Positions 45,463 through 57,638 of a stretch of 64,000 bases of DNA are shown piece by piece; position 1 is the stretch's first letter; each line of letters starts with the position of its first letter. Both the position numbers and the translations under genes were made by a program. The notes under the pieces are model-generated. The model ran no database searches. It worked only from the letters and a program-made list of their open reading frames with translations, and was not told the DNA's origin. Origin of the DNA: Alnus glutinosa (taxonomy: Eukaryota > Streptophyta > Magnoliopsida > Fagales > Betulaceae); NCBI RefSeq assembly GCF_958979055.1, contig NC_084887.1, forward strand, positions 36,868,620 through 36,932,619, given 5' to 3'.

Positions 45463-46887
45463 GAGTAACAGCCCATCGAGTTCATTAAAAGTAGGTGACA
45501 GCTCATCAACTTGTTTCATTTCTATGATTCTTTCCGACCATCTTATTTCAAAATCTTTTGCCTCATTCTCCAGCTGCATCGATCTGTTGAAGTGATAATA
45601 ATATTTAGTTAGGGGTATCACCTAGAGTACTAACAGCACATCAACGTGGTTCCTCATCGGGTTTTTTATTTTTATTATATATATATATATATATTGATTT
45701 TCGTCCGTTCTTACGTACAATATAATTGGTCCTACCGTTCTGTCATCGATGACTATTAGAATTTATTTTATTTTTTATGACAATAATTCTTTCAAAGCAA
45801 GATTATTTCGTATACTTATTCCTGTCGGGCAGAGTGGCAAACCCAGTCCATCCTCGGCATTCATAACCGATCCCACAAACATGTGCAAAATGCTCACTCT
45901 ATATAAACTATAAGACTCTGACTTCACCGCGGATGTGGCCCCAAAAAAATTATTTGTACTAAAGAGGATTCGAATCTTAAACCTAATAAGAATACCACCA
46001 AAACTAAAGTCCTTATCGCGTACTTGAGCCAACCCCTTAGAGTTAATAGTCATCGAAGGAGGGGAAGAAAGATCACTAAAAGTTTACTCGGAAATGGCTT
46101 GTAAAAATTAAACACACTATAGTACGTTGGAACTAAAGGCTTTGAAAGCAAAAGGAATCACAAAATGTACATACTACGTACTGTCATCCTTTATATATAT
46201 GAACAGAATGAGCCAACTGCATTGCCATTATAGAAGGTTGAAAATGTTGAAGATTCTCTACTGGGGCACACATCAAATATATTCACATATGCGGTGTCTG
46301 ATCTGATCAACTTCTCCGCGATTTGTCGAGTGTTTATGCATGCCAGTATGAGCATGAAAGTCAATACAACAAATGTCTCCGATACTTCCCTCTCTCACCA
46401 TCTCTCTGCTCTTCCTTTCATAATTTTCTTTAGTGTTTTTTTTTTTAGTACTAGAAGTCACATTAATTTACTGCACTCTCTCATCTTTTTCCACCCATGC
46501 ACGCTTCCATCCACCACCGTCGCCAGTTCCTCCTCCACCCTCCGCCAATTCCTATCTCTGCACATGCTCCCCACACACTGTTGCGGTGCATGAGGGCTAC
46601 ACGCACCATCTTCATCGCCATTTTTGCTGTTATGCAGCAAATCTCAACCTCTGTCCTCCAACCTTGCACCTTTGGATCTACACTTGGTGTCCCCTTTTGA
46701 TGTATGGAAGGGCTTCCAAATCCAGAATCCGGGCCTCACTATATACTACCTTTGGTGTTTTTTCTGTCTTTCAACTTTTGTAGGCGATCCTATTTTTATA
46801 TAGTCTTTCCTGGTCCCCTCGGCTCTTTTAGGAGTTGGTCAAAAATCAAGATGAATATGACGACTCCACCAATTGGGTCGCCACAAC
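45463..46887. other. Upstream region of copy C
   Basis: No supported gene. Contains sequence shared with the upstream region of copy B (46050-46120 and the block listed next). C-rich frames at 46290-46790 on both strands overlap each other and have no family match, so they were not called. Confidence 0.45.
46195..46290. repeat. Duplicated non-coding block, copy 2
   Basis: Partner of 42437-42530: gagccaactgcattgcc... gttgaaaatgttgaagattc.... The distance from the shared atcactaaaagtttac block is about 140 bp here but about 1.35 kb at copy B, so one side has gained or lost about 1.2 kb since duplication. Confidence 0.75.
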
Positions 46888-47488
46888 TAGGAGTGTATAT
46901 GCGGGCGGATAATATCTGCCAGCATCCGTATATACGGATGCGAGTGCAGTTAGCAAAAATAATTGTCCACAAATGCGGATGCGGATAGCTGTTTTAAGCT
47001 ACATGGATGTAATTTTTAACCGCATTCGCATACCCTTTACATAAAATATGTGTTTTATATTTATATTTAATAAATTCACAAAAAAGACATTGTTTTGAAT
47101 TAGGTATAGGTTAAGTTTACATTGATTTGGTTAGCTGTGTTGCGTTCTCGTGTAATACTTGGACGAAAAGATAAAAGTAATGTAAAATCAATATATTTTC
47201 AAAAGATTAGGGCTTTATAAACAAGTTTAAAAATACTAAAAATTGGCCTAAATCATTTTCAAAATCGTTTAAAACAGGTTCTAATAGAGACCCAAAGAAG
47301 GCCCAAAAGACCTATCACCTAATATGCAGATAGTAGATAATAATTGCATTTAATAACCACAATAACCAAGCGGACGCGGTTAGTAAAAAAACATGCTTCG
47401 GATGCAAATATCTAAAAGTGATTTTCGCATTTTGCGGATGCGGATATTGCAAATAACCACATTCGCAACCGCATGTACACTCCAAGCT
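46888..47488. mobile_element. hAT-like non-autonomous element
   Basis: The ends aggagtgtatatgcgggcgg and cgcaaccgcatgtacactcc are inverted repeats of about 18 bp. Subterminal gcggatgcggat repeats occur near both ends. About 600 bp, no coding capacity. An 8-bp target duplication could not be seen clearly. Confidence 0.65.
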
Positions 47489-47876
47489 ACAACCATTCTA
47501 TTGGAAGCATTCCCTCTCACTTCCTCCACTATTAATCACATGAGTACGTCATGACACAATCCGAATGTGGAAGCATTAATACCTGTGCTTCATCTTTAGA
47601 TCTATTAGTTTCAAACACTTCTAATGCCAGTTGAACAGCTAACTTGCTTCAACTTCATATTTGCTACGTTTTTTTCCCTTCCACATGCATCCTTGTTTAT
47701 AGATCTCGTTTCTTCGGTCAGTATTTGAATTTCATTCTTTTACCTAAAGAAGAGTACGATAAATCAGGATTCACATTTCTGGGTTAAGTTTCTTTAAGCA
47801 ACTGACAGAAAACTTGCAGGACTCAACCATGCACCTTCAACAATATAATTAGGCACAACCAGAAATAAGTATATGA

Positions 47877-49751
47877 TTACCAGTAATCCCTACAAGAACA
47901 AGCTCCATCCTCAAAATGGTGAAACCGATGCATGTCCCTTACGATGATGAGCCGCTTTTCAATCTTGGCAATAATCTTAATGGCATTATGACAATCTCCA
48001 CATATCCTTAGATTCTTTGTGACACGAATTGTTGTCCCTGGGCTGGTGTTAATGAGGCCAAATGCAATAGCCAGCCTCTCACTGTGGTAAGAAAGAGCTT
48101 CTTCTTTTCCTTCCTCTTCGATATCATGAAGGACAAAATCTGTAAAGGGAACATAACCCAAGAGTTTCATCTTTGTAGCCAGCTCCTCAAGCTCAGAATA
48201 AATCATATCTGATTGAGGATGAGACCGGTCTCCTACACCGAATTTATGAACTGTATTATCAAACTCGATCAAACTAAAACCCTGAATCTTATTGGTTCCT
48301 CTTCTAGCCATCATATTCCTCACCATCTCAACTTTATTCCATTTAGATTTAGCTGCATAGATGTTAGAGAGTAGAACACGATAGCCAGACTGTAGGTGGT
48401 CTAATTGAAAAAGAATATCTGCAACTCTCTCAGCGAAATCAAGATTTCCATATATTCGGCATGCACCAAGTAAAGATCCCCATATAGTTGCATCCGGTTT
48501 AACTGGCATATTTTCTATTAGGGTTTTTGCTTCATATAGTCGTCCAGCACGGCCCAAAAGATCTACCATACATGAAAAATGACTGAGTTTCGGTGCAATC
48601 CAAAACACCTCTTTCATCAATTCGAAGTACCTCTTACCTTCTTCTAGCAACCCTGAGTGACTGCAAGCTGAAAGGACGCTGGTGAATGTCACATGGTTTG
48701 GCCTCACTCCTGCTTTTACCATTTCATCAAAAAGATCAACTGCATTCCTTCCATCCCCATGAATTCCATAGCACGCAATCATAGCACTCCAGCAAACAAC
48801 GTCTTTCCCTGCTTCTTCATCAAACAACCTACGAGCCAAATCCAAACTCCCACACTTCGCATACATATCCATTAGAGCTGTGACAATCAGGATATCACAC
48901 TGAAAACCAGTTTGGATTACATAATTATGAAACCATTCGCCTTTCCTCAAAGCTCCTTGACTACCACAAGCTAGAAAAACACTCAAAAGACTTACCCTGT
49001 TGGGTTTTACCCCTGAACCCCGCATCAAATCGAAAAACTCAAGTGTCTCACTGTTATAACCATTGTGGGCATACCCAGATATCATGGAAGTCCAAGAAAC
49101 CAAATCCCTCACGGACATTTTATCAAATACCAACCGTGCAGTTTCAACATCGCCACACTTCGCATACATGTCGACCAAAGCAGCATTAACAAAAAGATCA
49201 TTGCTGCACCCACAACAAACCGAGTGCTGGTGAACCAACTTCCCCAGCTCCAAATTGGACAACCCTGCACAAGATTTAAGCACGAAAGGGAACGCAAACT
49301 TGTCCGGTATTAGACCCTTTTGCATCATCTCCTTGTACAGTCCCAAAGACCGGCCGAACTGGGTCTCAGTGGCGTATCCCCTTATCATATAATTCCAAAG
49401 GTAGCTACATGGGTTGGGTATAGACTCGAATACACTATTTGCGGCGTCAACATTGTCAAATGAAACATACAAGATGGCGATTTTGGTTGATAAATTTGTG
49501 TCATGTTGGATCCCACAAGCAAAGGCCTTTGCATGGGTTTGCTTGACAGAGCGCAGGTTGGTGCATTTTGGCAAGCCGAAAGAGAGACCGAGGGCGGCTA
49601 TCTGGTTGGTGGGCTTGCTTTGGATGAGTTCCAGTGGTTCTGTAGAGGATGTGCAAATGGAGGTGCAGAGGAAGTTGAAGTTCAAAAAACCGTTGCGACG
49701 TATAACGGTTATGATGCTAAAGTGTTTGATTGGGTTCAAGAGGGCTCTCAT
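47877..49751 (-). CDS. PLS-class pentatricopeptide repeat protein with DYW domain
   Basis: Single-exon 624-residue protein. Upstream there is an in-frame stop, so the ATG at 49751 is well fixed. The N-terminus (MRALLNPIKHFSIITVIRRN) is Arg-rich, as in mitochondrial or plastid transit peptides. PLS repeats follow, recognisable by LVDMYAKCGDVETARLVFDKM, ALMDMYAKCGSLDLARRLFDE, GVKPNRVSLLSVFLAC and GVRPNHVTFTSVLSACSHSG, then E/E+ regions and a DYW domain. The domain has the deaminase-like HSE and CGDCH motifs and ends in Asp-Tyr-Trp. This class carries out C-to-U RNA editing in organelles; target sites cannot be read from sequence by eye. It sits alone between two CYP96A copies, and a piece of it was copied to 42.9 kb. 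Confidence 0.93.
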   Translation of the reverse strand: MRALLNPIKHFSIITVIRRNGFLNFNFLCTSICTSSTEPLELIQSKPTNQIAALGLSFGLPKCTNLRSVKQTHAKAFACGIQHDTNLSTKIAILYVSFDNVDAANSVFESIPNPCSYLWNYMIRGYATETQFGRSLGLYKEMMQKGLIPDKFAFPFVLKSCAGLSNLELGKLVHQHSVCCGCSNDLFVNAALVDMYAKCGDVETARLVFDKMSVRDLVSWTSMISGYAHNGYNSETLEFFDLMRGSGVKPNRVSLLSVFLACGSQGALRKGEWFHNYVIQTGFQCDILIVTALMDMYAKCGSLDLARRLFDEEAGKDVVCWSAMIACYGIHGDGRNAVDLFDEMVKAGVRPNHVTFTSVLSACSHSGLLEEGKRYFELMKEVFWIAPKLSHFSCMVDLLGRAGRLYEAKTLIENMPVKPDATIWGSLLGACRIYGNLDFAERVADILFQLDHLQSGYRVLLSNIYAAKSKWNKVEMVRNMMARRGTNKIQGFSLIEFDNTVHKFGVGDRSHPQSDMIYSELEELATKMKLLGYVPFTDFVLHDIEEEGKEEALSYHSERLAIAFGLINTSPGTTIRVTKNLRICGDCHNAIKIIAKIEKRLIIVRDMHRFHHFEDGACSCRDYW

Positions 49752-51013
49752 TCATTCATATATGATATGATCTTTTCACAAAGAGCTATTGAAGGTGGAA
49801 ATTTAGAATTCTGAGGGCACCGGCCGGGCAGTGAGCGGTACGATGAGCTATTATTTACTTTCTAAACAAACATATATAATTCATATTTAAAAATATATCG
49901 ATACCCTGGCCTGTTTAAGGCTTGGGGGGCTTCATCAAGGTGTTTCCTTTTTTTTTTTAAAAAAAAATAATAATAAATAAATAAATAAAATAACCCTTTT
50001 AAAATTAAATTTTTGTTTTTAATTTTGCCCCTACACCTAAAATTTTAGTTTTGCATCATAAATCAATTAATTTTGAATGGTCCTTTTAAAAGAATCAGCA
50101 TCTGCATATTGATTAAAAATGTTAAAATTTTGCAATTATATCGGGCACACCCTTGTTTACAAGGTGTGAGATGCTGGTGACTATATTTTGTGCAATAGAC
50201 ACTTGAACAATTTTTACTAATCTTTGCGTTTAATTAGGCCTACTAGCACTCATATATCAATTATTGATTTCGAATAGAATTGGCATGAGGGTACTGAAAA
50301 TTCAAAGAAAAGAAGTGTGATAAAAATTTCCATCATAAACTTTGATGAAAATTGTGATCAGGTGTAAAGTTTGAATCTCTTTAGGTGCAAACAATTTTTT
50401 AAGGTCGTCACGTTCGCAATAGAGCTGAATCTTACCCAATCCGCATAGATACCGTCTATCTATATATTATTTTCTACGGTCTTAACATCAACGGGGCTAA
50501 ATTAAATTTAGATAAAACAAAGTTAAGATGGTAAGGTATATCTTGGCTGGAAGAGAGACATTTAAGTTGAGATGGTAAGCATAAATCGATGGAGATTGTC
50601 ATAATGCCATTAAATATTAGTTCGTTTGGAAGAATGAAGATTGTGAATCGGATCATCATTGTATAAACATCATATCTCTGGTAGTGCTTATATTGTCATA
50701 GATGGATGAGCCGGGCAGAAATGCTATCAAATTTAGAAGAGTTTGGCACGGAAAGCTAGCGTAGGTAAAACGTGATCCAACAGTGCGGCAGTGAAGAGAA
50801 GAGAAGAGAAGAGGGACTGAATTAAGGAGGAGATGTATAACTCCTAGGAACTCAACTAAACGATCGATATTGTCACAACAACCTCATGAACCAGAATTGA
50901 GAGAGTCGTAACACTCACCTCCCCCAACCAAATTTTCTTGTCGCATCATAACCAAGCCTTGCACCTTTAATTGGGACCTTAATCATAAAGCGACAAAGCT
51001 TCATAGAGATCCA
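49752..51013. other. Intergenic DNA between the PPR gene and CYP96A copy D
   Basis: The two genes are divergent, so this 1.26 kb should hold both promoters. A purine-rich (agaga)n run lies at 50794-50812. No further gene was seen. Confidence 0.5.
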
Positions 51014-52531
51014 ATGGCCATACTATGGTACGCAGAGATACTTGTAGCATTTCTCTGCTTCCTTTTCCTTTGCCAATGGAGATGGAACAAACACTCACCC
51101 TTCAAAAACTGGCCTGTTGTCGGAATGCTTCCGAGGCTTCTTCGAAATGCATCGGATGTCCACGAGCATGCAACCCGATTCCTAAAAGATAACGGGGGGA
51201 CTATCGAGTTTAAGGGCCCTTGGTTCACCAACATGGGCTTTGTGCTCACCTGTGATCCCACCAACGTCCATCACATTTTGAGCAGAAACTTTTCCAACTA
51301 CGAAAAAGGGCCCAAGTTTCGGGAGATTTTTGAACCTGTCGGAGATGGGATTTTCAGTGCTGATTCTGACTCGTGGAGATATCAGAGGAAGCTGATTCAG
51401 TCAATGATAAAGAACAAAAAGTTCGAGTTGTTCTTGGAGAAAGTCTGCCGGGAAAAGGTCGAAAGCGGCCTCATTCCGATTCTTGATCACGTCTCAAGTA
51501 TGGGAATTGAGGTGGATTTACAAGATGTTTTCCAGCGCTACACTTTCGATAATGTTTGTTTCATGGTTTTAGGTTTCGATCCAAACTGCCTTTCGATTTA
51601 CTTTCCCGAAGTTGCACATGCAAAAGCGTTTGATCAAATGGAACAAAGTGTGTTTTACCGACACATTGTGCCAGAAAGTTATTGGAAGTTGCAGCGATGG
51701 CTTCAAATAGGAGAAGAAAAGAAGCTGAGCAATGCTTGTAAAATATTTGATCAATTCGTGTACCAATGCATCTCATCCAAGCGTGAAGAACTGAGCCGGA
51801 GAAGGACCCAGAAAGTGGAGGAAGCGAAGTTCGACTTGCTGACAGCTTGTATAGAAGAAGATGAAGGAGGAGAAATGGATGGTCTTACAAAATCCAACAA
51901 GTTTCTGAGGGACATGGCATTTTCTCTCATAGCGGCGGGCAGGGACACCGTAAGTTCAGGCCTTACCTGGTTTATATGGCTCGTTGCAACACACCCATCA
52001 GTGGAAGCCAAGATTATAGAAGAGATGAGAGAGCATTTGCTTGTTAAGAAGGAGATCAGGTGGGGTACGGAGGAGCTAAGTAAGCTAGTTTATCTCGAGG
52101 GAGCAATATGTGAGTCCTTACGGCTTTTCCCACCTATACCTTTCGAGCATTTGTGCGCAATTGACTCGGACATTCTCCCAAGCGGCCACCGTATTGGTCC
52201 AAGTACTAGAATGTTATGCTCTCTATACTCAATGGGAAGGATGGAAAGCATATGGGGCGGAGATTGCTTAGAGTTCAAGCCAGAGAGATGGATTTCGGAG
52301 CAAGGAAGGATTGTGCATGTCCCATCTTACAAGTTCATAGCATTTAATGCAGGCCCCAGGACTTGTTTAGGTAAGGACGTGAGTTTCATTCAAATGAAAA
52401 TGGTTGCAAGCTCCATCATTTGGAATTATCATGTTCAAGTAGTTCAAGGACATCCTGCTTTACCGAGCATCTCTGTCGTACTTCATATGAAACATGGTTT
52501 GAAGGTTAGGGTCACCAAAAGAGATCTTTGA
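51014..52531 (+). CDS. CYP96A: CYP96A cytochrome P450, copy D (intact)
   Basis: Single exon, 505 residues, with the full P450 set: N-terminal anchor (AEILVAFLCFLFLCQW), AGRDT in the I-helix, ESLR, PERW and FNAGPRTCLG with the haem Cys near 451. It is closer to copies A and C than to B (for example KWDIDEQ in A/C against RWGTEE here, but a shared DQMEQS and QKVEEAKFD). It is the only copy on the plus strand. As for copy B, an ER-bound mid-chain alkane or fatty-acyl hydroxylase of the CYP96A type is inferred from family. If A and C are dead, B and D are the working copies here. Confidence 0.93.
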   Translation: MAILWYAEILVAFLCFLFLCQWRWNKHSPFKNWPVVGMLPRLLRNASDVHEHATRFLKDNGGTIEFKGPWFTNMGFVLTCDPTNVHHILSRNFSNYEKGPKFREIFEPVGDGIFSADSDSWRYQRKLIQSMIKNKKFELFLEKVCREKVESGLIPILDHVSSMGIEVDLQDVFQRYTFDNVCFMVLGFDPNCLSIYFPEVAHAKAFDQMEQSVFYRHIVPESYWKLQRWLQIGEEKKLSNACKIFDQFVYQCISSKREELSRRRTQKVEEAKFDLLTACIEEDEGGEMDGLTKSNKFLRDMAFSLIAAGRDTVSSGLTWFIWLVATHPSVEAKIIEEMREHLLVKKEIRWGTEELSKLVYLEGAICESLRLFPPIPFEHLCAIDSDILPSGHRIGPSTRMLCSLYSMGRMESIWGGDCLEFKPERWISEQGRIVHVPSYKFIAFNAGPRTCLGKDVSFIQMKMVASSIIWNYHVQVVQGHPALPSISVVLHMKHGLKVRVTKRDL

Positions 52532-53414
52532 TGACCAATTAATTAAGCCTCTGTTTAATTAAGATAAAGATGCCAGCTGCCTCTAATTAGGTAATCCAAT
52601 CCCTGGACCAAAAGGGAAAAACAATATATTGTTGATATAAATAAATGTGTGGACTGGACATTATTACTTTACTGCCATGCATCCAATTTCTCTTTGGGGC
52701 ATGTTAAGGATATTAGAACGTGGCTTAATTAATTTGCTCACGAACCTATGATCATCTTTTTTTGCAATCAACTTTCTCGATCGTGTGGACTTAATTTCGA
52801 TTGATATTCATTAATTATAATTAGGCTTTTGGAAATTTATAAAAATTCAGACAATTTAAGAGAGAAAATCCACTTGTCTCGAGTAGGTTATATTGTCCGA
52901 ATTTCAAGCTAATTACAATGAATCGTCGTCTTAGACTTTCGCATGCACCCATTCGGTCATCCCGTTAGCAGATCTAGGGCCGTTATAATGTTATATATTA
53001 CAATTTACAGGGCCTTATGCGATTTCTCTTACAATATGCTTACATCTTTACTGTGTCCCTAAAAAGGACTATTTTAGAAGGAAACAATAAATCATTTATA
53101 ATTTAGGCATCTGTTCTGAAACCATATTAAACTATTATTTATCTTAAAAGTTTCGATTATAAGAAATTGTGATTTCTTTTCAATTTTTGTTTCATTTGAA
53201 CAATGTCGGGGTTAGGCCCATTGGCAGCTGCTTAAGTACATGAGTAATTAGCCATTAGGCCCATTACTACGCTATCTGCCTGGCGTCTGTTTCATATTAC
53301 TAGTGATACAAGCTTAGATATAACAAAATATTTCGAGGGATATATACCTTAATAAGAAGATTATAATGGGACAAATGGAAAATTTGATAGAGCTAATGGA
53401 CCCTACAGATTCTT
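52532..53414. other. Downstream region of copy D, no gene
   Basis: The first 150 bases resemble the 3' flanks of the other CYP96A copies. The rest is AT-rich without recognisable features. Confidence 0.45.
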
Positions 53415-53438
53415 CCCCCCCCCCCCCCCCCCCCCCCC
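53415..53438 (+). repeat. Run of 24 C
   Basis: An uninterrupted 24-base C tract is followed, after ac, by a T-run of about 19. Such a long C tract is rare in plant DNA. The exact length is uncertain because homopolymers are hard to sequence. Confidence 0.85.
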
Positions 53439-53523
53439 ACTTTTTTTTTTTTTTTTTTTAATCTTTTTGGACGAGGGAACCATAAATAAAAGTTTTTCAA
53501 CCAATGGAAAAATTTATTGCCGG

Positions 53524-53927
53524 CCAGTTTGGTTCACATAATAATAGACTCTTGGAATAATGATTATTCTTATGTTATTTGATAGGGACTTACTCCTATT
53601 AATAGTTATTTTCATGAGAATAATTATTCTATTACGAAGAATTATCTCATTACGAAAAGGAATAGATAACATTTTTTCAAATTAAATTATTATTATTTTT
53701 TTTTTAATTTTAACCTTTCAACCCTTTAGAGAGAGAGAGAGAGAGTTGAAAACGTTGATGTGTGGTGGGTGGCCAGCCAGCTACAGCAATTCAACGTTTT
53801 TTTTCTCATTCTTTTTCCTTTTTTTTTTTTTAATTTGAGTTTTAGAAAAAAATAAAAAATCATGTAGAGTTTTTTTTAGTAATTTTGATTCAATTTCCAT
53901 TATGGCATATCTTTTGTCACCAAACAA
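53524..53927. mobile_element. Possible MITE
   Basis: ccagtttggttcac at the left and gtcaccaaacaaatg at the right are weak inverted ends. The body has repeated ggaataatgattattc-type palindromes. This fits a common class of small plant elements, but the ends are short and degenerate, so it is tentative. Confidence 0.35.
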
Positions 53928-54031
53928 ATGAATAACTATTCATTACAAATCCACTTCCAAAAAAAAAAAAGAAAAAAGAAAGGGAATATGAATAGTTATT
54001 CATTTTCTTAATGAAATACCCACGTTGTCTC

Positions 54032-54085
<54 letters not shown>

Positions 54086-57000
54086 CAAAAACAAAAACAA
54101 AAAGAAGAAGAAGAAAAAAGAGAGAGGTTCACTTCCATTACCGAATGGACTCTTTGATTGTTTGAATTTGAGGATATGAAAACTAGTGAACAAATATTCC
54201 ATTGAACGCAGACGTGATGAAATGAAAGAATCTTTTTATTCTTCCAACATGCAGAACAAATTCCTATTTCAAATTAAACAATTAATTATTCTTTTCAAAA
54301 CATCTAAACGTATATATTTTTTTTTAAAAAAAAGTGGAACTTCCTTTTTATTTTTTTTTCTTATATTAATTCTAAAGTAAGATTCCTTCTTATTATAATT
54401 TACGTAACAAGTAAATATCATTTAGGAAGATCATTATTTCCCGTCTGATCACATTGTTATTCTGCTTTTCTTTTCTTTTTCTTACTATAATTTATGTAAC
54501 CTTAAAGTAAAAAAAGAAACAAAAAAGAAAATATTTTTATTTTTCAATTTTTATGTCCTTTTTTTTTATAAAAAAAAAAAAAAAGAAAAAAAAAAAAAAA
54601 GAAAAGAGGATCGATCGGATGTGCTTATATGACAAAAATGAATGCGCAAAAAAAAAAAAAAAAAAGGCTTATGTGAAATTTTATACATTTATCGAAAATT
54701 CTGTTGATTTTTATAAGGGAGATGGACAGAATAAATGCGAAAAGAATAAGTTTAATTTAAGGAAAATGGCATTGGAAACTTAAAATTTTGTGTGTGAACG
54801 AGAACGACTGCATTAAATAATATACCCTTTAAAAAATTGAATTTTTTTTAAAAAAAAATAAAAGTGACTTTTATATAAATCCTCAAAAAAACGGAGATCA
54901 AAGTGTAAGGATACAAAAGTCCCTACAAACAATACCATAGATTACATTTAAAATTTCTTCCAACCATAATTTACGACACGGGTGGTAGCCACACAAGCTA
55001 AACCATAAACAACGAACTAACTTTGCCTCAACATGTGCAATAACTATAAGATCTGAGGGTGTTTAAACTAGATTGAATATCTGTTACGTGAATAATTTCT
55101 CGATCACGCAACGGGATAATTTGTTAGGTTCTGAGGGAACCTAAACCTTAGATTCTTAGGGAACCTAGACCTTTTAGATTCTGAGGGAACCTAAACATTT
55201 TCAAACACAAAGTTTGGGATTAAATTTGCATGCTTTATTCATCCACTGACAACTCTTTAAATAAAGATTACATCATGAGTCCTAATTGAAAGATAACACT
55301 AAGAGATAACTATCCCCTTCTACTAGCCAGGATAACACTAGCAATTTTGAAATAAAAGATAACACTGTCTATCGTATCAACTACTAACCTACTAGCGATG
55401 GACATTTGAAATTAAGATAGACTTTGCTGCTACTCAACTACTAACAACAATAAGATAGCATAAAATAAACTTTAACTCAGCATGCATTTTAATATTGTGG
55501 GTATCGTATCAATATCCTCCACAAAAATGCCGTAATTGTTGAGGCTAAGGCCTTAGAGTTGATATATTTTCCTTTTATCATGTCATTTCAGTCAAGACAA
55601 AAAATTATTTTAACACGACACATTTGATAAACTAGTTGGTATTTAGGTCGTGTCATTGAATTAAGCCTCTCGTAGTGACCGACCTTTTCTTATTATTAAA
55701 GTCGTAAAAAGCTATAATATTGACTTTGTTTGGTAATATGTTTAGAAAAAAAAAAAAATTGTTTTTTCATCTGGAAAAAATCGGCTTTATTTGATAACAT
55801 TTTTTTTTTCTTATTTTTAAAACATAAACATTAACAAACAATTAAAAACACAAAAGACTAATAGTACATTCAAAACTACATTCACTTTTATGTCCTATCA
55901 TAATATTTTTCAAAAAAAAAAAAAAAAATTTTAAAAAGCATTAACAAATAAAGTAAGAATTATATTGCTTTTGATAAAGATTATATTACTTTAAATTTAG
56001 AGATTTGATGACATTAAATCACCATAAATTAAGTGATTCGATTAAAATTATATTTCATCTGTAAACGGTATAAATAAAGTCTTTTTTTTGCATTGTACAC
56101 TCATCGGTCATTTTCTGGTCCATATAAGCCTACAAGGTTAGGGAACCGAAAGTAGGGAAGGAAGGGCAATGGATCACGTACGTTGTGTTCTTTTTTTCTT
56201 CGTCGGCAAGAAGCGACGACCGACAATAAGCCTACCTAACTATAATCATAGTTCATGGAAAGAATAAAAGAAATAAATATTACACAATGTCTTGCGTATA
56301 ATACTCGTACCATTATACGATTGCCATTTGCCACATAATACGTTGATTTTAGGGAGGGGCCCTCGGCCCCTCACAAGAGTATGATCCCTCTAAATTTTAG
56401 GTAAAAGCCTACTATTTTTATTTTAACTACAAGTTTTTTAAATGCACTCCAGATTGTATTATCTTTTTCTTTTTCTTTTTCTTTTTTATAAAAAATAAAA
56501 ATAAAAATAGATAGGATAAGAAAGAAATTAAAAAAAAAAAAAAAAGTCAGTGTTCAGGTTGATTAGAGCCGAGATTCCAACTGGGAATATTGGGAAAAAG
56601 AATGATATTGATTAAACGTTCGCTAAATAAGGGCCGTTGATTAGTAGCGGTCCTTAAAAATTGCATTTTATTTGTAGGGCTTTTGATCACCTGCAGTTAT
56701 TTACGTACACTACCAAGTCCCAGCCAATCGAGAATTCCCAAAAATTTAGAACCAAATCATTGGAAACGAAAAAGCTAGTCCAATCAAAAGGGGAGATGTT
56801 AGAGCATTTATTTACTGTAATTTTTTTAAAAAAATTTTTAGAACAGTACTACGCACTAACAAAATTTTCAGATTTAAGAATAATTACAAAAATGCCATTC
56901 ATAAGCCAAATTTTCGGATGAAATTCGAAAATTCTGCTTCTCCCAAGTATTACTCATTTTTTTATGCTAACTTAACACAAAAGAAAAGTTGAATAAAGAA

Positions 57001-57630
57001 ATAATTGGTTACAAGCTGCAATTTTTTTTATTAAAAGATTGGTGTTAAGTCAGCGCAGAAGAATTCGAGAAGGATTACAGTAAATGCTTTAACATTTCTC
57101 AATTAAAAGACTAAATTTTGCGTTTAGTATTTTATGTGTAAAAAAAAAAGAAGAAAGAGGTTCTTTTATCAGTATTTATGGTTGATTTTGGATTCTCTTA
57201 AGGAAAATTACGTCATATTTCTTGTAGTTTTTAAACAATTCAGATCTAATTTCATATTGTCCCTTTCTCATAAAAAAAACTTAAAATTAAATATAAACCA
57301 TTAAAAATAATATAAAAATCCGTTGATTTTTATCAAATTGATTGGTTCAAAGGTAGCAATGTCTTCTAAGGCCTCAAACAGAGCTTTGGCTTGATTCTTG
57401 TGAAAAAATTATTGAAAATTTTATATGCAAATATGAGCGGTCAAAAATTGATTGTAATTCTGACCGCTTATTTTAATACAAAAAAGATTTTTTTGTAATT
57501 TCTTCACCGAATACAAAAAAATTGGTGGATGAAAAAGCTGAAATTTGTTGGATCAAATTGATTGTTCCTTCAATTGGTCCACCAAGTAGGACCCTTCAAT
57601 AACGGGTCCCATGTTTACATAGTTTACGTG
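53928..57630. other. Low-complexity intergenic DNA
   Basis: No gene seen. It contains (AT)n at 54037-54080, many A- and T-runs (54560-54670 and others) and the 55.1-kb tandem repeat. Frames such as 54553-54783 are Lys-rich translations of A-tracts. Confidence 0.55.
55125..55205. repeat. Three tandem copies of a 30-bp unit
   Basis: attctgagggaacctaaacc, with a variable spacer, is repeated three times with small changes (ctgaggg / cttaggg; taaacc / tagacc). Function is unknown. Confidence 0.75.
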
Positions 57631-57638
57631 CCACGTGG
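57631..57638 (+). promoter_or_regulatory. G-box (ccacgtgg) upstream of the epimerase gene
   Basis: The perfect palindromic G-box lies about 640 bp before the chosen ATG and about 270 bp before the probable leader start (cttcttcttcttcttc near 57910). G-boxes bind bZIP and bHLH factors. Use here is inferred from position only. A (TA)n run at 57860-57880 could include a TATA element. Confidence 0.35.

Noticed and set aside
46290-46790. Overlapping Pro/Cys/His-rich frames upstream of copy C
   Set aside because: Frames on both strands overlap with equal length, as C-rich DNA gives by chance. No signal for a real protein.
53917-54202. Tyr-Ile repeat peptides suggesting membrane proteins
   Set aside because: They are translations of the (AT)n microsatellite and T-runs.
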